DNA from: Candidatus Cloacimonadota bacterium
GTDB lineage: Bacteria > Cloacimonadota > Cloacimonadia > Cloacimonadales > Cloacimonadaceae
Direction of reading: 5' to 3'
Assembly: GCA_023230025.1 (NCBI GenBank)
Contig: JALNYD010000007.1
Coordinates: forward strand, 1 to 28,156
DNA length: 28,156 bases
The notes beneath the pieces were generated by a model. It had not been told where the DNA came from. It saw nothing but the letters and a program-made list of their open reading frames with translations, and searched no databases. This document shows positions 1-8,564 of the stretch, piece after piece; position 1 is the stretch's first letter, and each line of letters begins with the position of its first letter. Both the position numbers and the translations under genes were made by a program.

Positions 1-1
1 A

Positions 2-193
2 GATATCTTCAGTTTGATTCTGGCAAATCTTGACACACAGGAACGGGATATTGTGGAGCAGAAGTTTGCCCGGGCCAAAGAAATGCGCTTTGAGCATAGC
101 ACCGAAGAGCCTGTGGAACCAGAGCCAGAACCAGAACCAGAGCCAGAGCCAGAACCTGAGCCTGAACCATCGAAAGAGGTAGAAAATGCCTGA
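2..193 (+). CDS. C-terminal tail of an unidentified protein (5' end outside window)
   Basis: An open frame enters from the left edge, runs 63 codons and stops with TGA at 191-193. It overlaps the hslV start by 8 bases, so it is probably co-translated with hslV. The visible part begins DIFSLILANLDTQERDIV, is helical and charged, and ends in nine Glu-Pro dipeptides followed by SKEVENA. A Glu-Pro tail is usually an extended linker or disordered tail, as in TonB-like or envelope-spanning proteins. I do not recognise the family from this fragment. In many bacteria a xerC-type recombinase precedes hslV, but this tail does not look like one. Confidence 0.6.
   Translation, partial: DIFSLILANLDTQERDIVEQKFARAKEMRFEHSTEEPVEPEPEPEPEPEPEPEPEPSKEVENA
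116..169 (+). repeat. Tandem Glu-Pro codon repeat (nine GAR-CCN units)
   Basis: Nine consecutive six-base units of the form GAA/GAG + CCA/CCT encode (Glu-Pro)9 at the end of the upstream reading frame. Mixed synonymous codons (CCA early, CCT later) suggest it is an established protein segment rather than a very recent slippage expansion, although length changes between strains would be expected. Confidence 0.85.
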
Positions 194-725
194 TCAAAGC
201 ATGCACGGAACCACCATCCTGGGCTTTCACCGCAAAGGCAGAACCGCCATCTCAGGAGATGGACAGGTTACCCTGGGAGACACAGTGGTCAAAGCCAAAG
301 CCGTGAAAATCCGCAGGATCTATGATGGTAAAGTAATCATTGGTTTTGCCGGAGCTACAGCCGATGCCTTTACGTTGTTTGAGAAATTTGAAGAAAAGCT
401 GAAATCAAACAAGGGCAACCTGCGCAAAGCAGCCGTTGATCTTGCCAAAGAATGGCGGCAGGACAAGTATCTCAGACGTCTGGAAGCCATGCTGATTGCG
501 GGTGATAGCAGCGGTATTCTGATGATCAGCGGTGTTGGAGATGTAATGGAACCCGATGATGGATTGATCGCCATCGGAAGTGGAGGAAACTACGCCCTGG
601 CTGCAGCTCGTGCCCTGGCAACCAATACCAAAATGAGTGAAGAGCAGATCGTTCGCGAAGCCCTGCGCATTGCCGGAGAGATCTGTATATATACAAACGA
701 TCAATGCATCGTGGAGGTGCTTTAG
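186..725 (+). CDS. hslV: ATP-dependent protease peptidase subunit HslV (ClpQ)
   Basis: HslV is the N-terminal-threonine peptidase of the cytoplasmic HslVU protease. It forms a double hexamer that degrades proteins fed in by HslU. The frame gives 179 residues, close to the usual 175-180. The expected mature N-terminus TTILGF is present, so Thr9 would be the nucleophile after removal of the propeptide MPDQSMHG. Later conserved parts include the AGDSSGIL strand region and the IGSGGNYALAAARAL segment. The ATG at 186 is favoured because GAGG at 176-179 lies 6 bases upstream. An in-frame ATG at 201 would give the shorter leader MHG but has no good ribosome-binding site. hslU follows immediately, as is standard for this pair. 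Confidence 0.97.
   Translation: MPDQSMHGTTILGFHRKGRTAISGDGQVTLGDTVVKAKAVKIRRIYDGKVIIGFAGATADAFTLFEKFEEKLKSNKGNLRKAAVDLAKEWRQDKYLRRLEAMLIAGDSSGILMISGVGDVMEPDDGLIAIGSGGNYALAAARALATNTKMSEEQIVREALRIAGEICIYTNDQCIVEVL
713..717 (+). promoter_or_regulatory. Ribosome-binding site (GGAGG) setting the hslU GTG start
   Basis: GGAGG lies inside the last codons of hslV, 9 bases before GTG 727. It supports 727 as the hslU start. The in-frame open sequence upstream of it overlaps hslV and encodes nothing HslU-like. Confidence 0.75.
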
Positions 726-726
726 A

Positions 727-2082
727 GTGCTGGACCCCAAAATATTAACCCCCAAACGTATAGTGTTTGAACTGGATAAATATATCATCGGGCAGGCTGC
801 AGCCAAGCGTAGCGTAGCCATTGCCCTCAGGAACCGCTGGCGCCGTCAACAGGTTGGTGGAGAAATGGGGCGCGAGATCGTTCCCAACAACATCATCATG
901 ATTGGTCCCACCGGCGTAGGTAAAACCGAGATTGCCCGACGCATCGCCAGATTGGTCAATGCTCCTTTTATCAAGGTTGAAGCATCTAAGTTTACCGAAG
1001 TGGGCTATGTAGGTCGAGACGTTGAATCCATGATTCGCGAACTGATGAACTATGCAGTTGCCCAAACCCGGCAGATCATGGTTGACGAGGTGCGGGAGCT
1101 TGCCCATCAAAGGGCTGTGGAGAATGTACTTGATATCCTGATGCCGAAACGTAAGGGGAAACAGAACAGTCTCTCCGAAGATGATCTGGCCAGACAGGCA
1201 CGCAGCCGTGAGAAAATGCTGGAGAAACTGCTGAGCGGTAAGCTCGATAGTCGTGAAATAGAAATCGATGCCAGCGATGATCCAGCTCCCAGCCTGGAGA
1301 TAATGAGCAACTTCTCTTTGGAAGCTTTGGAGTTTGACTTCAGCGATATGCTGGCAAATATCATACCCGGACGCCTCGGAAACAAGAAACAGCGCACTAC
1401 CGTGAAAGAAGCCCTGACTAAGTTTCACGAAAGAGAAATCAATAAACTGGTTCCCCGGGATAAGGTTGTTGAAGCAGCACGGCAGGCTGTTGAAGAGAAT
1501 GGCATTGTCTTTATTGATGAGATAGACAAGATCGCCAGCACGGATCACAAGGGCGGGATTGATGTATCCCGTAGTGGTGTCCAGAGGGACTTGCTCCCCA
1601 TCGTTGAGGGCAGTACAGTACCCACCAAGTTTGGTCCCATTGAGACATCTCATATCTTGTTCATAGCAGCGGGAGCTTTTTCCATCGCAAAACCCAGCGA
1701 TCTGATTCCTGAATTGCAGGGGCGCTTCCCGATCCGGGTGGAGCTGAACAGCCTTAGTGAAGAAGATTTCACCCGCATCCTCAAAGAACCGGAGAATGCC
1801 CTCACCAAGCAGTATAGGGAGCTTTTTAATACTGAAGGCGTAGCTATGTCATTCACCGATGGCGCCATTGCCGAGATTGCCAGGTTTGCGGCTCTGGCCA
1901 ACGAGAAGATGGAAGATATCGGAGCCAGGCGTTTGCATACAATCATGAATGCCTTGCTGGATGATTATCTCTTTGATATGCCTGATTCCAAGCTGAAGCA
2001 GGTGTCAATTAGTAAAAGCCAGGTGACTAAGCGCCTGAATCCCGTGATCGAGAGCGAGGATCTCTCCCGGTTCATCCTCTGA
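727..2082 (+). CDS. hslU: ATP-dependent protease ATPase subunit HslU (ClpY)
   Basis: HslU is the AAA+ unfoldase hexamer that recognises, unfolds and translocates substrates into HslV. With the GTG start the protein has 451 residues, close to the usual size of about 440-460. It begins with the family N-terminus LTPKRIVFELDKYIIGQ. The Walker A motif GPTGVGKT has Lys66, and Walker B FIDEIDK has Asp264 and Glu265. Between them lies the charged intermediate (I) domain, roughly residues 110-245. GRFPIRVEL and the C-terminal SRFIL tail, which docks into HslV pockets in this family, are both present. It starts one base after the hslV stop and its TGA overlaps the ATG of the next gene, so translation is coupled throughout. 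Confidence 0.97.
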   Translation: MLDPKILTPKRIVFELDKYIIGQAAAKRSVAIALRNRWRRQQVGGEMGREIVPNNIIMIGPTGVGKTEIARRIARLVNAPFIKVEASKFTEVGYVGRDVESMIRELMNYAVAQTRQIMVDEVRELAHQRAVENVLDILMPKRKGKQNSLSEDDLARQARSREKMLEKLLSGKLDSREIEIDASDDPAPSLEIMSNFSLEALEFDFSDMLANIIPGRLGNKKQRTTVKEALTKFHEREINKLVPRDKVVEAARQAVEENGIVFIDEIDKIASTDHKGGIDVSRSGVQRDLLPIVEGSTVPTKFGPIETSHILFIAAGAFSIAKPSDLIPELQGRFPIRVELNSLSEEDFTRILKEPENALTKQYRELFNTEGVAMSFTDGAIAEIARFAALANEKMEDIGARRLHTIMNALLDDYLFDMPDSKLKQVSISKSQVTKRLNPVIESEDLSRFIL

Positions 2083-3380
2083 TGTTTAAGTTTCTCAAAA
2101 AGACCTTTGTTTCACTTTCTATTAGAAACTACAGGCTGTTCTTCTGGGGGCAGCTCTTGTCCCTGATCGGAACCTGGATTCAGCGCACCACCATGAGTTG
2201 GTTTGTATATCGGCTTACCAATTCTGCAATGATCCTGGGTCTGGTTACATTTCTTTCGATGATACCCTCCGTGTTTATCTCCCCATTTGTGGGAGCGATG
2301 GCCGATCGCTGGAACCGGCATCAAGCCATTATCTACACCCAGATTGCCTTTTTTGTACAGAACACCATCCTGGCAATCCTGGTGCTTAGCAATGTTATCT
2401 CCAAGGATTTTGTTTTACCCATCTTTATTTTGGCCTTGATGCAAGGGATCATTGAAGCGGTTGACTCTCCGGTCAGGCAAGCCCTGCTAATTGATCTGGT
2501 TGGCGACAAGAAAATGCTGCCCAATGCCATTGCAACTAATAGTGCGATGTTTAATGGAGCTCGATTAATAGGTCCGGCAGTGGGCGGATTGCTGATCATG
2601 CTCTTCAGCGAAGGCGTGTGCTTTGCCATCAATGCAGCCTCATATCTGCCAATAATCATCTCGCTGCAATTTATCAGGGTTAGCTATCCCGAGCTTCGAC
2701 CTGCCACTCAATCTGTCATCAAGAAGATTGCCGCGGGTTGGAAGTATGCATATCAAAGCTTCCCAATCCGGTTCCTGATCTCCAATCTAGCCGTTTACAC
2801 CCTCTTCGGTTACAGCTACTCAACCCTGATTCCCATGTTTGCCAAGGATGTCCTGGGCGGAAATAGCTCCACTCAGGGGCTGTTGATGTCCACCGCTGGC
2901 ATTGGAGCGTTGGCAGGAGCCATTATCCTGGCCTCAAAAAGCAGCATTCGCGGGTTACAAATCCGGCTGGTAATGGTCGGCCTGATAGCAAGCGCTGGGT
3001 TGATCGTCTTCTCCAGAAGTTCAACCCTGTTTCTCAGTATGTTGATGATGCTCTTCATCGGATTCGGGATGATGATGAATACTGCCACAACCAATACCCT
3101 GATCCAATCCATTGTCTCCGATGAAATGCGTAGCCGGGTCTTGAGTGTTTACACGATGAGTTTTATGAGTATGACACCTTTTGGGGGGCTATTGGCGGGA
3201 ACCCTTGCTGCCAATCTGGGACCCCAGATTGCCCTGCTGGTCAGCGCCAGTATCTGTATGATCTGGAGTTTCAATGGCTTGCGTCTCTTGCCCCGTTTCA
3301 CCAGGGATATGCTAAAAATGCTGGTGTCAAACTCCAATAGCGCAGCCTATCGTAGCCCTCGTTTGAGGTATAATCCATGA
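2082..3380 (+). CDS. MFS transporter, MFS_3 / DHA3-like exporter
   Basis: This is a 432-residue inner-membrane protein made almost entirely of hydrophobic helices, consistent with 12 membrane spans. Near the N-terminus it has the typical MFS_3 layout: NYRLFFWGQLLSLIGTW, then MSWFVYRLT, then a loop 2-3 motif of the form GAMADRWNRHQ. Members of this group (EntS-like and macrolide-efflux-like proteins) use the proton gradient to export small molecules such as siderophores or drugs. The substrate here cannot be read from sequence. The start codon shares a base with the hslU stop, and the end overlaps the next gene by 4 bases, so it is part of the same transcript despite having no obvious functional tie to HslVU. 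Confidence 0.85.
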   Translation: MFKFLKKTFVSLSIRNYRLFFWGQLLSLIGTWIQRTTMSWFVYRLTNSAMILGLVTFLSMIPSVFISPFVGAMADRWNRHQAIIYTQIAFFVQNTILAILVLSNVISKDFVLPIFILALMQGIIEAVDSPVRQALLIDLVGDKKMLPNAIATNSAMFNGARLIGPAVGGLLIMLFSEGVCFAINAASYLPIIISLQFIRVSYPELRPATQSVIKKIAAGWKYAYQSFPIRFLISNLAVYTLFGYSYSTLIPMFAKDVLGGNSSTQGLLMSTAGIGALAGAIILASKSSIRGLQIRLVMVGLIASAGLIVFSRSSTLFLSMLMMLFIGFGMMMNTATTNTLIQSIVSDEMRSRVLSVYTMSFMSMTPFGGLLAGTLAANLGPQIALLVSASICMIWSFNGLRLLPRFTRDMLKMLVSNSNSAAYRSPRLRYNP

Positions 3381-4069
3381 GCCGAATCTTCTGGCATTTG
3401 GGAAGCTGTAATCCGGATTACCGCACGATTATGAAGCGGCACACGGATTTTGAGCTGGGTAACCGGATCATCCCCAGTTCCCAGACTGTGATTGCTGAAC
3501 AAACACATTCCAATCTAGTTCATATCTGTTCCGAGGGAGATTCCGGAGCGGGCTTTGCAAATCATCCTCAGATAGCCATTGCCGATGGATTGATCACCAA
3601 TATTCCAAATCAATATCTATTGATTCGCACTGCTGATTGCACCCCCATTCTATTGTTTGATGAGGAGCAAAAGGTTGTGGCAGCTTTGCACAGCGGCAGG
3701 GAAGGAACCAGACAGAATATCGCCGGATCTTGCATTGATCTGATGATCACTCACTATCACTGCAATCCTGACAGGATCATTGCGTATATCGGGGCTGGAA
3801 TCTGTGAAACCCACTATGAAGTTAGCGAAGATATCTACACAGAGTTCAACAACACTATTCTGGAACAAGGGTTCTCCTCCTGCACCAATCAGCACAGGCA
3901 TTTAAACATCCGAACCACAATTTTTCAACAGTTGATCAGGGCCGGATTGAAGTTCATCAATATCGAAAACGTGCAGATCTGCACCTATGAAGATCCCGGG
4001 TACTTTTCCTTCCGCCGGGATGGGACAAAAAACCGTCAGATAAACCTTATCGGGATCATCGATGAATAA
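3377..4069 (+). CDS. pgeF: PgeF/YfiH-family (multicopper polyphenol oxidase-like) protein
   Basis: The 230-residue protein matches the YfiH/LACC1 (Cu-oxidase_4, DUF152) fold. Family members have been reported as peptidoglycan editing factors that remove misincorporated L-serine from muropeptide precursors, and as purine nucleoside-processing enzymes. The three metal-ligand candidates are present: His44 in EQTHSN, Cys88 in RTADCTP and His105 in ALHSGREG. Further family motifs are ADGLIT, IGAGICETHYEV and FSFRRDG. The usual HAGWRG box reads HSGREG here, so it is a divergent member and its activity is uncertain. ATG 3377 overlaps the upstream stop and has GAGG at 3365-3368. The end overlaps the next gene by 8 bases. 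Confidence 0.85.
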   Translation: MSRIFWHLGSCNPDYRTIMKRHTDFELGNRIIPSSQTVIAEQTHSNLVHICSEGDSGAGFANHPQIAIADGLITNIPNQYLLIRTADCTPILLFDEEQKVVAALHSGREGTRQNIAGSCIDLMITHYHCNPDRIIAYIGAGICETHYEVSEDIYTEFNNTILEQGFSSCTNQHRHLNIRTTIFQQLIRAGLKFINIENVQICTYEDPGYFSFRRDGTKNRQINLIGIIDE

Positions 4070-5342
4070 AGTATTAAAAAACAAAAGCGGCAATGTGATT
4101 TTGGAGCTGCGACAGGATACCGGATCCGCCTGGCTGACAATCAGACGCAGCACACGTTTGATTGACGAACAGGATATTCTGGATTTACTGGATGAAGCCG
4201 GCATCAAAACGGGATTTGATGAAGCCCTCCAATTGATGCGAAAGCGGGGGCTGGAAAAGGAGTATGATATTCCTTTTCCCATTGCGGTGAGCCATACGGA
4301 AGAACAGCAGCGGGAAGTAAAGATCAACTACCATTTTGATTTAAGCCTGGATGCCGAAGGCATGGAAAACCTGAAGCTACAGGATCTTGCCCAGCTTTCT
4401 TATGCCCAGGCCGGAGATTGCCTGGCAAGTTATTCGGATAACATTTTTGAACGCGAAGGAAGCATCTATGACATCTTTGGCGAACTGATCACACCTCTGC
4501 AAATTGATGAAACCGAAGCTGTCAAACAGGCCGGGATCAACGTGCGATATGCCGACAATGAGTTCATTGCTGAAACTACTGGATATCCTTATCTGGACTC
4601 CATGGGCAGAATATGCATCCTCAGTGAACTGATGCTACGCGCGGAGAGCTGTACTAATGAGGCCTTAATCCGCAGTCCTCTTGCTCTTAAGATCACTGGT
4701 GATATCGAAAATTGCAACATCGCGGTAGCCAATAATCTTCAGATCATCGGCAATGTTCGTAATTGCAGCATCCACTGCGACAAGGATCTTGTGATCCAGG
4801 GTATGATTCAGGAATGCCGGAATCCTGGAATCCAGGTATTGGGATCACTGAGAGTGCAGAGCATCGCCAATTCACGTATCCTGGTTCGTGAAGATATCCA
4901 TTTCGAAAGTGAAATCATTAACTGCCAGATTGCCTGTGATGGCAGCATCTTTGGCCTAAGTTCGGATTCAACTATCACTGGTGGTATCTCTCAGGCAGGC
5001 AATGATATCAGGATCGGTATCGCCGGAGGCGAGGATGACACCGAGATTGAGATCGCTATTAGTCCCTTTTATCGGAGCCTGCTGATGCAGATGACCAAGG
5101 AATTAGTTCGCTACAAGGAAGATGAAGATGAAGAGGCCGTGCAGGATTTACGCACACGGATATCACGCTGCGAGACAGAATTGGATAATCAGTTGAATAG
5201 TTTCCTGAAACGCTCTACAGATCAGAAAAAGACTGTAGTCGTTTCGTCCACAGTACATCCCAAGACTCTGTTTCGCATCCTGAAACACGTGTATCAAATC
5301 AAGACTGCCCAAAATGGCATTGAATTAGTTGAAAAAGACTGA
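4062..5342 (+). CDS. FapA family protein (DUF342)
   Basis: The 426-residue protein has the layout of the FapA (flagellar assembly protein A, DUF342) family. An N-terminal alpha/beta region runs to about residue 170. A repetitive beta-strand stretch follows at about 200-330 (phrases such as ALKITGDIENCNI and LQIIGNVRNCSI), which would form a short right-handed beta-helix. The C-terminal part, about 335-400, is helical and charged. In some bacteria the family is linked to flagellar or motility regulation and cyclic-di-GMP networks, but many members lie in genomes or loci without flagella. No flagellar gene is near here, so the role is open. It overlaps pgeF by 8 bases and ends 18 bases before the protease gene. 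Confidence 0.85.
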   Translation: MNKVLKNKSGNVILELRQDTGSAWLTIRRSTRLIDEQDILDLLDEAGIKTGFDEALQLMRKRGLEKEYDIPFPIAVSHTEEQQREVKINYHFDLSLDAEGMENLKLQDLAQLSYAQAGDCLASYSDNIFEREGSIYDIFGELITPLQIDETEAVKQAGINVRYADNEFIAETTGYPYLDSMGRICILSELMLRAESCTNEALIRSPLALKITGDIENCNIAVANNLQIIGNVRNCSIHCDKDLVIQGMIQECRNPGIQVLGSLRVQSIANSRILVREDIHFESEIINCQIACDGSIFGLSSDSTITGGISQAGNDIRIGIAGGEDDTEIEIAISPFYRSLLMQMTKELVRYKEDEDEEAVQDLRTRISRCETELDNQLNSFLKRSTDQKKTVVVSSTVHPKTLFRILKHVYQIKTAQNGIELVEKD

Positions 5343-5360
5343 GTTTTATTTGGAGAATCT

Positions 5361-8300
5361 ATGACTTTCAGAGTGTATCTATTGCTGTTGGCTGCAGCGT
5401 TGCTAATGAGCTCACTAAATGCTCAGATCCCTGGCTTTGCCAAAGATCCCGCCATCTCAGCAGATGGGAAGCAGGTCTGTTTTGTATTTGATGATGATTT
5501 GTGGCTGGTTCCGTTTCAGGGAGGTATTGCGCGGCGCCTGACCAATACTCCCGCCCCTGAATGGAGTCCCCAGTGGTCGCCCGACGGCAAATGGATTGCC
5601 TTCAACTCCAATCGCGAAGGACAAAGCTATCCCTATCTGATCTCCAGCAAGGGTGGAGAAGCAAAAGTTATTATCCGTGAAAGCTATAGCATTACAGATT
5701 GGTTCAAGGATAGCAAAAATCTACTGGTGTTGCGGAATGGTTTTGAATGGGGTTCCTCCTTTTACAAGCTGCCAATCGATGGTAGCAGGCCGGTTCTGAT
5801 TGCTGAGTTTGGTGCAGTATTCGCATCACTCTCTCCGGACAACAAGAGCATCGTCTTTGCTCGTTATGGTGATGCCCATCGCGAAGGCTACACAGGCAGC
5901 TTGAATGGTGATCTGTGGAAACTGGATATTGCCTCCAGGCAGTATAGCCGGCTAACCAAAACTGAATATACAGAGCGTTATCCCCGCCACTCGCATACAT
6001 CTAACTCTCTTTACTACTGCTATTCAGATTCTGAACGCTTTCAACTGTATCGGGCAGAAAAGATGAAGTTTTCCAAACCTGTGCAGATCAGCAGATTGTC
6101 CCAATTCAGCGCTCGCGATATCTCGATTGCCCGCAGTAATGACCGCATTGTCTTTGAACACTTTGATGAGATCTACAGATATGATCCCGATGCTGCCCCG
6201 CAAAACAGGATCAGCAAGCTGGATATCGTTATTGCCGAGGATACCTGGCAATTTAGTGCGGTTGAGAGCAAGATGAATGGCAATATGGATGATTACAATG
6301 TTTCGGATGATGAGCTTCTTATTGCTTATAACTATCTTTATGACAGTTTCCTGGTCCCCCGCAAAGGGGGAGAATCCCGCCAACTGACCTATGATCATAG
6401 CGGCTGGTCTTCATTGAACTTCATTGATACCCGCAAACTGCTGATCAGCAAGCTGGACAAAGGTAAAGACAGGCTTTTTACTGCAGAAGTGGATTCCGTG
6501 CTAAGCTTGAAGCCTTATGAATGGTTTGGCGGTGACAGCCTCTTTGTGGAGTTGCTCAACAAGGATACCAGAGGTCGCTGGCAGATGCATTACAGGGACT
6601 ATTCCAGAAGCGGAAGAATTGCCGTTGCAGACTCCGGATTTGTGAACCTGCGTCCGATCAACACCCCCTGGGTAGTGACATCCAATTTTGCCATCAATCA
6701 GGCCGGTACCCATGCAGTTTACTGTATCCTGCGTGATGATAATTACATGCGGGAGCTCTATCTATACGATTTTGAGCAGGATTCTCATCAAAGAATCCTG
6801 GTGGATGACACCTATATCACCTACATCGGATGGACTCCTGACGAACGTTCTCTGCTCCTGACCCGGGGCGGAAGTATTTATCGTCTGGATTTGGTACCCC
6901 GTGATGAATTTGAGTATGAGACCGATCACTGGCGGGAAATCCTGGAGGCTGATCTTTCCAGTTCCAGGCCTGAAGCAAGAGACACTTTGGAGCATAAAAA
7001 CGATTCTGAAGGAACCGATCCGGAAGAAGAGCAGGATCTCTTTGTAATCGACGTCAGCGATATCAATGGCTCCGTGCAGGAACCAAGCCCAGCCCCGATC
7101 CCCAAGTTTGAGATTGTGTGGGAAGGCATTGATAAAAGACTCTTCCCCATCTTCTCCAGTCCGGGATCATACCTCCAGGTGTTACGCACTCTGAGTGATT
7201 CGACCTTCTTGTACATTGAACGACCTTTAGCTGATACCGGTGATGTGCTGCTCAAAAAAGGTGATGTCTACGGCAAGAAAAGCACCAATGAGTTCAACTT
7301 GGGCAAGGATGCGCGAAACCTGAAACTGATCCACACAAACCTCTATTATCAGCAACAGGGAGCTTTGAAATCCTACAATACTGCTGGCACCAAGAAACAG
7401 GAAATCAAGATTTCCCTTGATTACGGCTATGACACTCTGGAACTCAACAAACGAGTGTTTGAACAGGCCTGGGGTGCTTTTGGCGATAATTTCTATGATC
7501 CCTCCATGCATGGTCTGGATTGGAATGCCATATATGAAAAGTACCGGCCATATGCTGACAAAGCACGCAACATCAATGAGATCGGCAGCATCATTGATGA
7601 GATGATCGGTGATGTCAATGCATCTCACACCCGATTCTATCCCCGATCTGAAGAAGGCATCCCTTACAAGCCCAGTGCACATCTGGGCCTTGATCTGGAT
7701 TACAGCCAGCAAAGCGAAGAGGGAATCCTGATCACCCGGGTATATCCCACAACCCGCCTGGCAAGCTTTTACAAAGTAGAAGCGGGAGATATCCTCACTC
7801 ATATTGATGGCATCAGACTGACCCGGAGCACTCCTCTGGATTCACTGCTGGCGAACAAAGCAGGGAAACAGATCAAACTAAAAATATTGAGTTCAGACCA
7901 GCAGATTGATGCAGTGATCACCGCTCTTGGTTATCGCGAAGCCTATAATCTGTGGTATGAGTTCAAGATCAACCGCAATCGTGAAAGAGTAGAGCAGATG
8001 TCCCAAGGCAAACTTGGCTATATCCATGTTCCCTCCATGGGAGATAGTGACTATACCAGGTTTTATCGTGATGTATTCCGTGATAACCACGATAAAGAAG
8101 CTCTGGTGCTGGATTTCCGGGGGAACACCGGAGGTCATATCCATGATCGCATCATATCTCTTTTGATCAAAGACAGCTATGCTTATTCTTCAAGCCGCAG
8201 ATATTCCCTGAAACAACGCAATGAGCCTTTGCGCGGAATCAGGGTTCCCACCATTGTGCTCGTAGATGAACACTCTTTTTCTGATGGTGAAATCTTTCCC

Positions 8301-8564
8301 ATCATCTATCAGGAACTTGGCTTGGGCAAAGTGGTTGGCTATCCCTCCAGTGGCGCAGTCATTGGCACCTGGCAATTTACTCTTCTGGATGGCTCACAAA
8401 TGCGAATGCCAGGCACTGGCTGGTACAAACTGGACGGCACAAATATGGAAGGTAGCGGCGCTATGCCAGATATAATCGTTGAAAACAGCATGAATGATCT
8501 CCTGCAAGGCAAGGATAATCAATTGGAACGGGCAATCCGGGAATTACTCAAAGAGATAGAATAA
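5361..8564 (+). CDS. Secreted tricorn-like protease (peptidase family S41)
   Basis: The 1067-residue protein is near the length of archaeal tricorn protease. A signal peptide (about residues 1-21, ending LNAQ) indicates export to the periplasm or beyond. Residues about 25-530 look like beta-propeller blades (WSPDGKWIAF-type repeats). An acidic linker at about 533-565 is followed by the second propeller remnant, then the tricorn C1 helical domain (about 690-760), a PDZ domain (about 770-850) and the S41 catalytic domain (about 880-1050). The tricorn catalytic set is complete: Ser755-His756 in NASHTR, nucleophile Ser974 in SFSDGE and Glu1030 in NMEGSG. These match archaeal Ser745, His746, Ser965 and Glu1023 in order and spacing. 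It probably trims peptides to short products. GGAG precedes ATG 5361. Confidence 0.93.
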   Translation: MTFRVYLLLLAAALLMSSLNAQIPGFAKDPAISADGKQVCFVFDDDLWLVPFQGGIARRLTNTPAPEWSPQWSPDGKWIAFNSNREGQSYPYLISSKGGEAKVIIRESYSITDWFKDSKNLLVLRNGFEWGSSFYKLPIDGSRPVLIAEFGAVFASLSPDNKSIVFARYGDAHREGYTGSLNGDLWKLDIASRQYSRLTKTEYTERYPRHSHTSNSLYYCYSDSERFQLYRAEKMKFSKPVQISRLSQFSARDISIARSNDRIVFEHFDEIYRYDPDAAPQNRISKLDIVIAEDTWQFSAVESKMNGNMDDYNVSDDELLIAYNYLYDSFLVPRKGGESRQLTYDHSGWSSLNFIDTRKLLISKLDKGKDRLFTAEVDSVLSLKPYEWFGGDSLFVELLNKDTRGRWQMHYRDYSRSGRIAVADSGFVNLRPINTPWVVTSNFAINQAGTHAVYCILRDDNYMRELYLYDFEQDSHQRILVDDTYITYIGWTPDERSLLLTRGGSIYRLDLVPRDEFEYETDHWREILEADLSSSRPEARDTLEHKNDSEGTDPEEEQDLFVIDVSDINGSVQEPSPAPIPKFEIVWEGIDKRLFPIFSSPGSYLQVLRTLSDSTFLYIERPLADTGDVLLKKGDVYGKKSTNEFNLGKDARNLKLIHTNLYYQQQGALKSYNTAGTKKQEIKISLDYGYDTLELNKRVFEQAWGAFGDNFYDPSMHGLDWNAIYEKYRPYADKARNINEIGSIIDEMIGDVNASHTRFYPRSEEGIPYKPSAHLGLDLDYSQQSEEGILITRVYPTTRLASFYKVEAGDILTHIDGIRLTRSTPLDSLLANKAGKQIKLKILSSDQQIDAVITALGYREAYNLWYEFKINRNRERVEQMSQGKLGYIHVPSMGDSDYTRFYRDVFRDNHDKEALVLDFRGNTGGHIHDRIISLLIKDSYAYSSSRRYSLKQRNEPLRGIRVPTIVLVDEHSFSDGEIFPIIYQELGLGKVVGYPSSGAVIGTWQFTLLDGSQMRMPGTGWYKLDGTNMEGSGAMPDIIVENSMNDLLQGKDNQLERAIRELLKEIE

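Noticed and set aside
637..726. HslU starting at ATG 637 inside hslV
   Set aside because: The extra 30 residues are out-of-frame hslV sequence. HslU homology begins at LDPKILTPKRIVF just after GTG 727, which has GGAGG upstream.
745..1653. A 302-codon minus-strand open frame opposite hslU
   Set aside because: It is a shadow of the hslU codon pattern, with no ribosome-binding site or recognisable domain. The plus-strand gene is unambiguous.
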